A DNA stretch of 64,000 bases from Cyanidium caldarium (Eukaryota > Rhodophyta > Bangiophyceae > Cyanidiales > Cyanidiaceae). The notes under the pieces were generated by a model. That model had not been told where the DNA came from. It did no database searches and worked only from the letters and a program-made list of their open reading frames with translations. The translations under genes were made by a program, and so were the position numbers. Shown in pieces: positions 27,234 to 36,507 of this stretch (the first letter of the stretch is position 1; each line of letters starts with the position of its first letter). The stretch covers positions 458,501-522,500 of the forward strand of contig JANCYW010000005.1 of the NCBI GenBank assembly GCA_026184775.1. The letters are read 5' to 3'.

Positions 27234-29414
27234 TCATCCACCGCCGGAGAAGAGGCGGTGCGGCAGCCACCAGAACGCATCCGCCGCCACCGCAAAACCG
27301 AAAAAGCCCAGACAACCGTAGGCCACCGCCCGCGCCACCGCCCGCGGCAACGGGAGCGGCACCGTGGTCGCGGCGTCGGGAAGCATGTCGTGCTCGGCAT
27401 CGGCCGTCGGCGGTCCGTCCGGTTGCGGTCGCGGTGCTACCGCCGCACTGCACAGCAGCATCAGCGCCACAAACACGCCACAGGCCAGGTTGAGCCCCAG
27501 CGAGGTGAAACCGGCCATCACCGCCAGAAAGCCGTGCGGGTTCAGCAGCGCCATCACCAGGATAAAGCCGTAAAAGGTCGCGTAGAGCACGTACCGTCGC
27601 ACCGACGGTCGATGCCACAGCTCCACCACTGGCGCCAGCGCCGTGCCATTCATTCGCAATGCTTTGAACGGCAGGCCACTGCGTCGCCCGCCGTCGAGGC
27701 GCTCAGGCCCGCTTGCCGCCGCCGCTGCCACCCACTCGGCATCGTCACCGGGTCCACCGCGTTCCACGGTCGACGCACTCCGATCGCCGAGTCGCGACGC
27801 TGCCGACGATAATGCATCTTCCCTGCTCATCTCCTTCCTCTCGCCCATCGCCACCACCCCGTCGATCATGTGCCGCAATCCGGCGCCCACCACCAGAAAC
27901 GACACCGTGATCGACACCGTGATAAACAAATTCACCAGCGCGTCCACCACCCGCACCGACGACATGCCCCGCAGTTCCAGCGTCTGCACCAGCGGGATGG
28001 TGGAGATCTCGCCCGCCTGCTGCGCCGCATCCAACGACGGCACCGCGGTGGCATTGCCGGATGGCGACAGCGGTGCCGTCTGCGGCACCACCGCCAACAC
28101 CGACACGCACCACACCACGTTCAGCACGTAGCAGGTGAGCAGGCCGCCGATCACCGCCGCCCGATACCGCCGCACCCCGGTGGTGCTCGGTTGTCCGCCC
28201 AGTCGGGCGTACGTGACCGGCATCACCGTGGCGATGCCGCCGAGCGCCACCGTGCCCACCAGGAAGGGTTCGGCCCAGGCGCTCCAGCGGTTGTGCCACG
28301 AATGGCCCACCTGTGCGCCGATCACGCCCACCAGCAGCACGATCACCACCAGCAAGGTGGCTTTCAGGCCGGTGGCCACGGTGAGCACCGGCAGCACCGC
28401 ATTGAGACAGAACAGCAGCGCTGTGGTGCACAACAGACAAAAGAGCGCCACCGCCCAGTCCGGAGCCAGGGCAGCCGTCGCCGACGACGCCGACGACAGG
28501 GCCGGATGCGGGCGCAAGTGGCGCACACCGACGCCGCGGAACAGCTGGGCGTACGCTTGCGGGCCGGCCAGTGCATAGGATATGAGAATGGACACAAAAT
28601 GCAAAAAGACGGACGCCTCGAACGCCCAACGCAGCGAGCGATACGGCAGATACATCTCGCCCATCTCGTACAGGGACGGACCGGATGTTCGGTCGGGTGC
28701 CGGCCCTGTCTCTTCGACGATGCCGTTCTCGGCGGCGGCCGTTGCCTCCCAACGGTGTTTGTCGGTCGGATGTGGACGCCGAGCGCTGGCCACGGCGACC
28801 GAGGAGGCGGGCGATGCCTGGCGCAGCGGGCCGCCGCTACCGCTGCTGCTGCTGCTGCTGCTGCTGCGATGGCTGCTGCCGGTGCCGCGGCGATGATGCA
28901 TGGTGATGTGCACCGCCTCCATCGATCCGTAAAGGTCCGCGTGGTTATTGCGGCTGACGGCAGCGGCGGCGATATCGCCATCCAGCCACAAGTCGGTCTG
29001 CGATATCGCCTGCGCCTGCTTGCCGCTCACGGCGGGCACGCCGGCACCGTCCAATTCCCCTTGCTCCATCTCCTCCCCCACGGCGTTCGATCCGATGACC
29101 CTCGTCTCCCGCGACCGCAACGCCGCATCCCGCTGAGCCCGTTGTAACAGCTCCACCGTGCCATACACCGTGCCGCACTGCGCTACGACGGTCACCGTGA
29201 ACCACACCAGGAACGGGCGCACCCCGCAGCGGTATAGTGACACCGGCAGACCCAGCACGCCGGTGCCCAGCACCGTCGCTATGGTCAGAAAGTAGGTGGA
29301 GAGGGATGCCGCCACCCCGCAGTGCGGATCGGTGCTCGCCGCGAAACTCGCCAGCCGGGCGGCCGACGAGGCAGGTGGCGTGCCGCCTTCATGGGAGACG
29401 GAGGAGAGTGGCAT
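27234..29414 (-). CDS. Amino acid/auxin permease (AAAP)-like transporter
   Basis: A 726-residue multi-pass protein. The first helix contains TIATVLGTGVLGLPVSLYRC, the glycine-rich unwound helix typical of AAAP/SLC38-type carriers. About ten further hydrophobic segments follow, including ASVFLHFVSILISYALAG, ATLLVVIVLLVGVIGAQVG, LFITVSITVSFLVVGAG and VLYATFYGFILVMALLN. Residues 100-230 form a hydrophilic insert with a poly-Ser run. A second hydrophilic loop (about 540-600) sits before the last helices, giving a longer protein than the usual 450-550. Predicted role: proton- or sodium-coupled amino-acid transport across plasma, vacuolar or organelle membrane. Substrate unknown. The ATG at 29414 precedes the first helix by about 35 residues. 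Confidence 0.65.
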   Translation of the reverse strand: MPLSSVSHEGGTPPASSAARLASFAASTDPHCGVAASLSTYFLTIATVLGTGVLGLPVSLYRCGVRPFLVWFTVTVVAQCGTVYGTVELLQRAQRDAALRSRETRVIGSNAVGEEMEQGELDGAGVPAVSGKQAQAISQTDLWLDGDIAAAAVSRNNHADLYGSMEAVHITMHHRRGTGSSHRSSSSSSSSGSGGPLRQASPASSVAVASARRPHPTDKHRWEATAAAENGIVEETGPAPDRTSGPSLYEMGEMYLPYRSLRWAFEASVFLHFVSILISYALAGPQAYAQLFRGVGVRHLRPHPALSSASSATAALAPDWAVALFCLLCTTALLFCLNAVLPVLTVATGLKATLLVVIVLLVGVIGAQVGHSWHNRWSAWAEPFLVGTVALGGIATVMPVTYARLGGQPSTTGVRRYRAAVIGGLLTCYVLNVVWCVSVLAVVPQTAPLSPSGNATAVPSLDAAQQAGEISTIPLVQTLELRGMSSVRVVDALVNLFITVSITVSFLVVGAGLRHMIDGVVAMGERKEMSREDALSSAASRLGDRSASTVERGGPGDDAEWVAAAAASGPERLDGGRRSGLPFKALRMNGTALAPVVELWHRPSVRRYVLYATFYGFILVMALLNPHGFLAVMAGFTSLGLNLACGVFVALMLLCSAAVAPRPQPDGPPTADAEHDMLPDAATTVPLPLPRAVARAVAYGCLGFFGFAVAADAFWWLPHRLFSGGG
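28843..28870 (-). repeat. CTG trinucleotide run (poly-Ser in the transporter)
   Basis: A run of CTG/CTGC triplets on the + strand, read as AGC serine codons in the minus-strand transporter, inside its first hydrophilic loop. Confidence 0.75.
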
Positions 29415-29605
29415 ATCGTTGAGAGGGAGAGAGACGGGTTACAGAGTGTACGCTACCCTGGTGGAGGCATCTTCCGCACAGTTTCTTCTGACGGAATCGA
29501 TCTGGGTGGGTCCATGGGTCACGAGTCGCACCACAGCCCGCATCACATCCAACGGGCGATGCGGCGCTGGGCCGTGCGAGTTCGTGGAGGGAGGGAGGGA
29601 GACGT

Positions 29606-30439
29606 TTAGGGCCGCGAATGGGAGACGTTCAACGAGTGGCGAATTCGTTTGCTTCGAGTTGCTACTGCCGGCGGATGCCTTGCCCGGAGCGTCCTCTCTC
29701 GCGGTCGATGAGAGGTACGCCTCGGTCCGGTAGCGGTTGCTTGATGCTTTGCGGAGCGTCGCTTGGGGGCCGTTCCGCCCGAGGCCAGAGAAGCGGCGGC
29801 GTGCTGGGGCATCGCTTTGTCTGCAGAACCTTCGCGTCTATTCGCCTCGCATCGAGGCAGCGCTGGACCGCTTGGTCTGCGAGCCACTGCCCGTCTCTTG
29901 TTCTTCTCCGCTTCGGGTCGGCTCGCTCGATACGACTGCCTCTCACGACCCTGACGGAGGCCACCACGTGACCCACGCCCTCTCCGCGCCATCCGCCACC
30001 AACGACCCCCGCCCCTGCCCACCATAACAGGTGTTGCGTCGGCGTCACCGGGTACGGTGGAGAAGCTCAGGCGCCGCGGCGGCACCAGGCGGTCCGGGCT
30101 GGGCGCCTCTTCGCCGGGCGCGTCCCACACCGCGTTCGACGGGTTCTCCGTCCACGCCTCCGAGTCCGCCTCGCTAAGAGTGAGAGCACTCGCCGTGTGG
30201 CGAGCGCTCTCGCGACTCCGAACGTTCTTCCCTCTACACGCGGCACGCTCGTCAACCCCGTCCGCAGCCGCCACCGAGCGCTGACGTTTCCTCCGCGTGC
30301 GCGGCGTGCAGCGTCCCCCGGCACCGTCTGTGCTCCTCCGCCACCAACCTCCAGACGTCACTCTCCATGCCAGCGCCACTGCACCCAGACACACGGCACC
30401 AGACCAAGCGGTCACCAGCCAGCCGGTGTCTGCCTCCAT
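29606..30439 (-). CDS. Possible single-pass membrane protein (weak)
   Basis: A candidate 277-residue protein. From the ATG at 30439 the product has one clear hydrophobic helix at residues 7-25 (WLVTAWSGAVCLGAVALAW), followed by a long Arg/Ser/Ala-rich tail with no recognised domain. The frame is open up to 30772, but beyond 30439 it would overlap the divergent RsfS gene. Without it the interval 29415-30610 would be the longest gene-free stretch of the window, which in so compact a region mildly favours a real gene. Composition alone cannot exclude a chance open frame in GC-rich DNA. Confidence 0.35.
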   Translation of the reverse strand: MEADTGWLVTAWSGAVCLGAVALAWRVTSGGWWRRSTDGAGGRCTPRTRRKRQRSVAAADGVDERAACRGKNVRSRESARHTASALTLSEADSEAWTENPSNAVWDAPGEEAPSPDRLVPPRRLSFSTVPGDADATPVMVGRGGGRWWRMARRGRGSRGGLRQGRERQSYRASRPEAEKNKRRAVARRPSGPALPRCEANRREGSADKAMPQHAAASLASGGTAPKRRSAKHQATATGPRRTSHRPRERTLRARHPPAVATRSKRIRHSLNVSHSRP

Positions 30440-30560
30440 GTGTGCGCACACCTGGCGGTTCCGTGGCCGAGTCGGCGCCGAATTCCTTCTCCCGTTGCCG
30501 CCGCCGCCGTCGCCCACCCGTTTCGATTCCGGCATAGCGGCAGCGGCGCCGGTCGCAACG

Positions 30561-30599
30561 CCACACACACACACACTCTCTCTCTGTGTGTGTGTGTGG
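30561..30599. repeat. CA/CT/TG inverted repeat just upstream of RsfS
   Basis: A perfect 15-bp inverted repeat: a CA run at 30561-30575, a CT-rich centre at 30576-30584 and a TG run at 30585-30599. It ends 11 bases before the RsfS ATG at 30611, so if transcribed it would fold into a strong hairpin beside the start codon. Confidence 0.8.
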
Positions 30600-30610
30600 G
30601 AGGACACAGA

Positions 30611-31714
30611 ATGTCGCGCGCAACACTCAGGGATGGCGCGGGGTTTGTCGTCGCAACACCGCTGGCCCGCGGAGCGCGAAAACGGCTCTCGAACTGTCGA
30701 CTGCGCTCGCCTAGCCAACCGTTCCGGCGCCCCGGCAGTAGCGGCCCTCGTCACCGGCTGCGGCGGATGCACCTCTCAGCTGACGCTCCGGGCGCGCGGG
30801 CGCCTCGACGAAAGTCAGCGTATCCGGAGGGCCAAGTCCGCGGCGTGTCGCCGTTGTTGGAGGAGGCACCGCGGGTGGACATGGAGCAGGACGAGTCGCT
30901 GCCGCTGGTGCTGAGCTGCTTGCGCGCCGCCGACGAGCGCAAGGCGGTGGACTTGGTGGCGTTGCGAGTGCGTTACGTGAGTTACATGACCAGTTTCATC
31001 GTTGTCGTCACCGGGTTGAGTCACACGCAGGTCGGTGCCATAGCGCGCAACATCGAGGAGCAGGTGCGCGAGCAGCTGCAACGGGAGCCGCTCTCCAGCA
31101 CCATGCACGGCGAGAATGCCGGCCCGAAAAACTACGGCGGTTGGGTGCTACTGGACTATGGTGATGTGCTGGTGAACGTGATGCAGCCAGAGGCGCGCCG
31201 CTATTACGGTTTGGAGACGTTTTGGAAGGCGGGCGAGCCGCTGGATGTGGACGCGGCGCTTGGGGCGCCCACGCTGCGCAGCAGCCCCGAGCAGCGCACG
31301 GCCCTGGAGCAGATACCCTCGTTTGGCGACCCGGTGCCGCCGTACGATCCCGATTATCCGTCGCCCCAGCGCCCGTACCCGTGGGAGGTGGAGCGCGACC
31401 CGGAACTGGACGAGCAGATCAAGGCCGAGGTGGATGAGGAGCTGGAGCGGATGCGCAAGGAGGAGGGTGAACTGATGGAAGGTGACCCGTCGGACGAAAT
31501 AACCCCGGCGATGAAGCGACGCGTCAAGTCGCTCAAGGATTGGATCCACTCACCGCTGCCGCCCCGCGACCAGAGGCCGGAGGTGCTGCTCGCCTCCGAG
31601 GAGGATGAGTGGTTCCAGGACTTGGCCAAGTTTTTGAAAAAGGGTATCGTGGAGGATGACGAAGCGCAGAAGGAAGAGGAAGAAGGGGCGGACGACGGCC
31701 CTCCGGAGTCGTGA
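30611..31714 (+). CDS. RSFS: Ribosomal silencing factor RsfS/Iojap, organellar
   Basis: A 367-residue protein. An Arg-rich leader (about 1-85) looks like a plastid or mitochondrial transit peptide. The RsfS/Iojap domain spans about 100-205, with YMTSFIVVVTGLSHTQVGAI, the glycine linker ENAGPKNYGGWVLLDYGDVL and VNVMQPEARRYYGLETFW. RsfS binds uL14 on the large organellar or bacterial ribosomal subunit and blocks subunit joining. Bacterial proteins are about 105-130 residues; this one carries an extra C-terminal tail of about 160 residues with many Glu/Asp/Pro, including YPWEVERDPELDEQIKAEVD. ATG 30611 is preferred because it directly follows the promoter-proximal repeat and begins a basic leader. 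Confidence 0.9.
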   Translation: MSRATLRDGAGFVVATPLARGARKRLSNCRLRSPSQPFRRPGSSGPRHRLRRMHLSADAPGARAPRRKSAYPEGQVRGVSPLLEEAPRVDMEQDESLPLVLSCLRAADERKAVDLVALRVRYVSYMTSFIVVVTGLSHTQVGAIARNIEEQVREQLQREPLSSTMHGENAGPKNYGGWVLLDYGDVLVNVMQPEARRYYGLETFWKAGEPLDVDAALGAPTLRSSPEQRTALEQIPSFGDPVPPYDPDYPSPQRPYPWEVERDPELDEQIKAEVDEELERMRKEEGELMEGDPSDEITPAMKRRVKSLKDWIHSPLPPRDQRPEVLLASEEDEWFQDLAKFLKKGIVEDDEAQKEEEEGADDGPPES

Positions 31715-31929
31715 TATTGGGTGCGGGGCCGTGTTCGGAACCGCTGCGGTTGCCACGTAAACGCGTCGCCGCAGAGACCGTGCGTGCTCGCGCGAAGGCT
31801 CTCGGTGTGGGCGCTCTCCGTGTGCTTCGGTTCGGAGCGTTGCGGCTTGTCGCCCGACACGTCCACCGGTCGCCTTGACGTCTCCTGCTGGACACACCGC
31901 CGCCTCCCCACTGCCCTCTCTGTGTTCTC
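31715..31929. promoter_or_regulatory. RPB11 upstream region
   Basis: These 215 bp lie between two genes on the same strand. The last 40 bases before the RPB11 ATG are pyrimidine-rich (CCGCCTCCCCACTGCCCTCT), a leader type seen before several starts in the window. No gene is supported. Confidence 0.4.
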
Positions 31930-32352
31930 ATGGCCGACGACAACTTGCCGGATCGTTTCGAGGCGGTCGTGCTGCCGGAGGGCGTGCGCAAATTGCGCTA
32001 CGAGCCGGACACCAAAGTGGAGCACTGCGGCACTTTCTACATCGAGCGAGAGGATCACACCCTGGCCAACTTGATACGCGCGCAACTGCTGCGGGACGAT
32101 AACGTGTTGTTCGCGGCGTACCGAGTGCCGCACCCGCTGGAGCACTTGGTGGTGCTGCGGGTGCAGACGCGCAGCGCCCGGTACACCCCGCTGGAGGCGT
32201 TCTGTGCCGCGCTGGCGGCGCTGAAGAACGAGGCGCACGTGCTGGAGGACGAGTTGGCGTCCGAGGTGCAGCGCTGGGCGGCGGTGCGGCAGACGGCGAC
32301 GTCGGCTACTGCTGGTGCTGCCGTGGGCGCGCCGCCCGCAGCGCCGCGGTGA
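31930..32352 (+). CDS. RPB11: RNA polymerase II subunit RPB11
   Basis: A 140-residue protein, close to the usual 115-125. It begins with the RPB11 N-terminus (PDRFEAVVLPEGVRKLRYEP) and carries the signature CGTFYIEREDHTLANLIRAQ, then VPHPLEHLVVLRVQT and a C-terminal helix. VPHPLEH and the length favour RPB11 over the Pol I/III paralogue AC19. RPB11 pairs with RPB3 to nucleate polymerase assembly, and the RPB3 gene lies at 44774-46513 in this window. It converges on UTP5 with 89 bp between stops. Confidence 0.95.
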   Translation: MADDNLPDRFEAVVLPEGVRKLRYEPDTKVEHCGTFYIEREDHTLANLIRAQLLRDDNVLFAAYRVPHPLEHLVVLRVQTRSARYTPLEAFCAALAALKNEAHVLEDELASEVQRWAAVRQTATSATAGAAVGAPPAAPR

Positions 32353-32441
32353 GCGACGCGCGGCGTGGTCTTTGCGCGGGTCACCACCATGATTTCAACG
32401 TTTACCAACACCATCTCCTTCCCACATAGATGTTCTCTCGC

Positions 32442-35312
32442 TCACTCGTCGTTCTCGTCCGCGACATCGCTGAGCGCATCCTCTTCCGCCGACGACTCGT
32501 CGGTCTCCTGCTGCTCCTCGTCTTCTACGACATCGCCGGATGCCCGTCGCTCCTCCAATGACCACCGCAGCGTGGCAATGTCGGGCGCCTCGCCCGCCTC
32601 GCCGTCGGTGGACATGCAGCGCGGTGCCTGCTGCAGTATCAATTCCAGGCGGCCCTCCAGGCGCGCCAACGCATTGGCCAGCTGAACGCGCTCCTCCACG
32701 CTGCGGTACAACAGCTGCACGGTATCGCGCATATCTTGCATTTCGTTCGACGGCGGTGCGTATTGGCGCTGCGCTCGCCACAGCGAGGCGTGCTGCGCGA
32801 TCAACGCGCGGATCCACTGCGTCACTTGCGGTACGCGCGCCGGAGCGCTGCGGAATCGCTCCGTCAGGGCGCGCATCAGCGGCACCGCATCCGACAGCGA
32901 CAGATGCCGCACGGTGCGTCGAATGCCGGTCGGCGTGCGCACCGACGACAACGCCGACTCGAGCAGTTTGGCGTCTGCCGCAGTCACCGCCTGATGGATG
33001 ACGCGCGCCACCGACCCCACCGACGGCACCGTCGCGGAAGCGCCGCGGTCAGCGGTCGGTATCATCGCAGCGCCGTGGGAATGATCGATGGATGTCTCGT
33101 CGGGTGATGCGCTTTCCACATCGCCGTGAGAGGATTCTGGCAGAAGGGCGTGCCGGCGTTTCGCGCCCGTCGCCCTCGATGAGGTTTCATCCTCGTCGCC
33201 GTTGCTGTCCTGGCGTTTCCGCTGCCGCAATCGATCACCCATGGTGGGTTCGGTCACGGCCGCCGTCGTATCGTCATCGTGGCCGCCGCCCTCCCGACGG
33301 CGCTCTGCGGACGCCATGGCAACCGGTGGGCAGCGATCCACCTCCGACAGCGGCATCGCCGCACGGCTCAGGACGGCTATCTCCGTGTGTCCACTTTGCG
33401 TCTGCTTCGCCTCGACCGCCACATCGTCGGACTTGTCGCCATGACCGCCCGCATCGGACGCATCCGGCAAGGTTTGCACTCGCGTCTCGCCATGCCGCAC
33501 GCCGTTCTCCATCTCCCGCCAGAACGGTGCTCGCAGCAGCACCGCTGCCGGAGCCGCAATCGTCCCGTAAAAGAGCGGCAGGCCGCGCACCCGCCGCCGC
33601 TGCACCTCCGACAGAACGGCCACGTGCACCAGACCCGAGCGTGGCGCTCGCAGCACCAGGCGCGGCAACATCGCCGCAGCGCCATCCATCCCCTCGGCGC
33701 CCGGTGTCGCGTCGTCCTCGAGCGACAACGAGAACACGTGCACCTCGCCCGTGTCCCCGACAGCCACGAAAGCGCCGTCGCCAGCCGCGGCCGCTGCATC
33801 CGACGTCGGGTTGCGATGAACGTCGTGAAAGCCGTTGGACAGCGGTTGGCCATCCGCGTTGGGCAGCGCCGAGACGCGCCGACAGGACGCCTCGTCGCCG
33901 TTCATCGCCGTCGGCGACTCCGCCTCGAACGGTGTGTCCGCTGGCCACCGCAGCGGCGCCACTTGCACGACGCTGCGGGTGTGGCCGCCGCACAGTGCAC
34001 TCTTCCACGGCGCGTGCAGGGCGCGCATTGACTCGGCGTCGATTTCCGACGGCAGCGGCAGACGCCACAGACAAACAAACGCATCGCCAGTGCAGCCGCT
34101 GATCAGCACGTGCGGCGCTACAAACTGCAGACAGGACACCGCAGAGGCGTGGCCGGCCAGGCGCCAAACGTTGGCAGTCGATGCCGTCGGCTGGCTGTCG
34201 CCCACCGTGTCCGATACCGCGCGCGGCAGTCGGGCCACGCCTACCGCCCCGCTGACCGCCGACGCCACCGCCATCCAACCGCCCCCCGGTGACACGGCCA
34301 TGTGGTGAATCGGGTCCGCGCCCCAGTGCGCCAAGTGCAGCGTCGACGGCAATGGGACATTCCGTGCCAGGCGCACCTGCACGGCTGCCGATCCGCCCCG
34401 AGCGGCCACCGACACGACGATCGGATAACAGTGCACGTGCGCACTGGCGTCATGGCCGGCCACATACACTGAGACACGCGCCAGCGGCACATGGACACCG
34501 GCGGACTGCCCGTCCGGCTGCGGATCCAGCACTGCGGTCATCGCCGACACACCGCCATCCAACTGCAGCGCATCCGCCAGTCGCAACGCCGTCGGCTGCC
34601 CCGTTTTGTTGCGGGCGGCAGTCTCGCGCTCATGATTCGCCTCGCCGTGCCAATAGAACACCCGCATCCAGCCCGATTCGTACGCAGTCACCAGCAGCAG
34701 AAGGGAAGAGGGCGTGACCGGCGCGTCCACCGCACCTCGTGCGTTTGACTCGGCCGCTGCCCTTCGTCGACGCTTGATGGTGCCAGCCCTCGAACGCTGT
34801 TCCCACAGCGGATGCCCGTCTAGTGGCACGGCCACGCATTGCATCGCCGTCAGGCGGCCAACGTAGGCACCCGCCCCCATGACCGTGTCTTGCGCTGTCG
34901 TCTGCGGTCCCGACAGCGTGGGATCGTCGTGCCATTGAGCCGCCACGCGGGTGCGCAACGGCACGCAATCGGTGTCGAGCGGGTCCGCGTCGGTTACACC
35001 ATCCTGCGCAGCAGATGGCGTGTGCTCGTACATTACCAGTCGGCCGTCGCTCCAGCCCATGGCGGTGTACAGCGGTGCAATCGGTTCTGGTTCGACGTTT
35101 TCGGTGCAGTCGCCATGAACGCGCTGTCGCCGTCGGGTCTGTCCATGGCAATGCGCGCTGCCGCCCGCCACCATGTGTGTCAGCGGCCGAGTTGCGCCCG
35201 GCCCTGTCGCTGCCGCTCGTTGCACGTACGGGACGGGCGCTGCCGAGACGTACGCACCCTTGCCCCGCCGGCTCAGCCTCAGAGCACCATTTTCTCCGCC
35301 GGACGTTGCCAT
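32442..35312 (-). CDS. UTP5: UTP5/WDR43-like SSU-processome protein
   Basis: A 956-residue WD-repeat protein. Degenerate WD repeats occupy the N-terminal half; the clearest are GHASAVSCLQFVAPHVLISG ending in CLWRLP, and GHTRSVVQVAPLRW. A Utp12-type helical domain lies at about 770-890 (VRHLSLSDAVPLMRALTERF, VTQWIRALIAQHASLWRAQ, EERVQLANALARLEGRLELI), then an acidic Glu/Asp tail as in WDR43/Utp5. UTP5 is part of the t-UTP/UTP-A complex that binds nascent pre-rRNA in the nucleolus. A long Ser/Glu/Asp-rich linker precedes the Utp12 domain. The ATG at 35312 gives MATSGGENGAL; UTP4, UTP12 or UTP21 are alternatives but fit the domain order less well. Confidence 0.75.
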   Translation of the reverse strand: MATSGGENGALRLSRRGKGAYVSAAPVPYVQRAAATGPGATRPLTHMVAGGSAHCHGQTRRRQRVHGDCTENVEPEPIAPLYTAMGWSDGRLVMYEHTPSAAQDGVTDADPLDTDCVPLRTRVAAQWHDDPTLSGPQTTAQDTVMGAGAYVGRLTAMQCVAVPLDGHPLWEQRSRAGTIKRRRRAAAESNARGAVDAPVTPSSLLLLVTAYESGWMRVFYWHGEANHERETAARNKTGQPTALRLADALQLDGGVSAMTAVLDPQPDGQSAGVHVPLARVSVYVAGHDASAHVHCYPIVVSVAARGGSAAVQVRLARNVPLPSTLHLAHWGADPIHHMAVSPGGGWMAVASAVSGAVGVARLPRAVSDTVGDSQPTASTANVWRLAGHASAVSCLQFVAPHVLISGCTGDAFVCLWRLPLPSEIDAESMRALHAPWKSALCGGHTRSVVQVAPLRWPADTPFEAESPTAMNGDEASCRRVSALPNADGQPLSNGFHDVHRNPTSDAAAAAGDGAFVAVGDTGEVHVFSLSLEDDATPGAEGMDGAAAMLPRLVLRAPRSGLVHVAVLSEVQRRRVRGLPLFYGTIAAPAAVLLRAPFWREMENGVRHGETRVQTLPDASDAGGHGDKSDDVAVEAKQTQSGHTEIAVLSRAAMPLSEVDRCPPVAMASAERRREGGGHDDDTTAAVTEPTMGDRLRQRKRQDSNGDEDETSSRATGAKRRHALLPESSHGDVESASPDETSIDHSHGAAMIPTADRGASATVPSVGSVARVIHQAVTAADAKLLESALSSVRTPTGIRRTVRHLSLSDAVPLMRALTERFRSAPARVPQVTQWIRALIAQHASLWRAQRQYAPPSNEMQDMRDTVQLLYRSVEERVQLANALARLEGRLELILQQAPRCMSTDGEAGEAPDIATLRWSLEERRASGDVVEDEEQQETDESSAEEDALSDVADENDE

Positions 35313-35998
35313 GGAGCAAGTGCAGCACTGGCAGTGAGAATTCGTCGTCCTCCGATCAGGTCGCCCGCGCCGCACCGAGTAATACCGTTACGACCACCCG
35401 CCAATTCGAGGCGCCCGATCGTCAACCACCTCGATCCCTCCGTCTTCCCCTCGACCGACCGAAGCTTCCCGCAATCACTCCAGAAACAATGGGCGCCGAT
35501 GGAACTCGACGCGACGACTTTCTGAACCCGTCGCCACGGCCGCACTCGGCCGCGCACGAGTCGTCGAGCGATCGCTCCCGGCGGCGTCCGACGCGGCGAC
35601 CTCAAGATACCCTCCGCGACCTCCAACGACGTTTGCGCTGCACTTGACCGATATTTCTCACCAGTTCCAGTCCCAATGGGACCTTTTCCCCTTTTCCCGT
35701 CTCTTGCACCGTCTACAACGCACGCCTCCTCGAGCACACGCGCACACCGGCCACGGTGGCCGCGACGGCAGCAGCAGCAGCAGCGGACCGACCCGCGCTG
35801 CCCGCGGGCCATCGACACGATTTCGTCACATCCCGTGCGGTTCGTGACGGAAATGCGGCCGCCGCGGCCGGCCGTGATGGCTCGCGTGCCGCATCGGCGA
35901 CGGCGCTCGGTGGGGTTCGGACCGGGGGCGCGTCGACCCGAGGGAATCGACTCTCCCGTTCCGCACCATCTCTTTCTGTTCATCTCTTCTTTCTCTCT
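35313..35998. promoter_or_regulatory. Divergent region between UTP5 and eL34
   Basis: The longest gene-free stretch here (686 bp), between two ribosome-biogenesis-related starts. It holds the 11-mer TTCGTGACGGA at 35841-35851 (also upstream of gamma-COP), a GTCCCA-A-TGGGAC dyad at 35670-35682, and a strongly pyrimidine-rich leader at about 35957-35998 up to the eL34 ATG. An open frame antisense across 35279-36859 has no protein-like features. No RNA gene was recognised. Confidence 0.45.
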
Positions 35999-36421
35999 AT
36001 GCCGGACCAGCGGGTGACGTTGCGAAAGCGGTCGCCGTACGCGACGCGGCGTAATGCGATCCGCAAGGTGCGCACGCCGGGCGGCGCGCTCACCGTGCAC
36101 TACGTCCCCAAAAAGGCCAAGACGCCGCGCTGTGGAGACACCGGGCAAAAGTTGAACGGGATACCCGCGCGGCGGGGGCGCGGGTACGCGCACCTGCCCA
36201 AGACGCAGAAGCGGGTGACGCGAGCGTACGGCGGGGTGCTGTGCGGCGCCGCGGTGCGCGATCGCATCCAGCGGGCGTTTCTGGTGGAGGAGAACAAGAT
36301 CGTGAAGCGGGTGCTGCGGCAGCAGGATGAGGCGGCGCGAAAAGCGAAGAAAGCGGCCAGCGCGGCCGAGGGCGGCAAGCAGCGCAAAGGGAAGCGCGTA
36401 AAGTCGGCAGCGGCCAAGTGA
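35999..36421 (+). CDS. RPL34: 60S ribosomal protein eL34
   Basis: A 140-residue cytosolic ribosomal protein. The sequence matches eL34 from the start (VTLRKRSPYATRRNAIRKV, TPGGALTVHYVPKKAKTPRC) through LPKTQKRVTRAYGGVLC, then a Lys/Ala-rich tail. The frame is intact from ATG with no intron. The leader just before the ATG is pyrimidine-rich. It converges on the YHM2 gene with 86 bp between stops. Confidence 0.97.
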   Translation: MPDQRVTLRKRSPYATRRNAIRKVRTPGGALTVHYVPKKAKTPRCGDTGQKLNGIPARRGRGYAHLPKTQKRVTRAYGGVLCGAAVRDRIQRAFLVEENKIVKRVLRQQDEAARKAKKAASAAEGGKQRKGKRVKSAAAK

Positions 36422-36507
36422 GCTGGTGGGTGAACGAGGAGCGCAATAGACGACTCTCTGGGCCGATGCGCCTGCAGGCAGCGCTGTGTCTCTCGCGCCA
36501 CGCTCGT

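Noticed and set aside
29415-30610. A possible mobile element in the longest weakly coding interval
   Set aside because: No terminal repeats, target duplications or transposase/reverse-transcriptase motifs.
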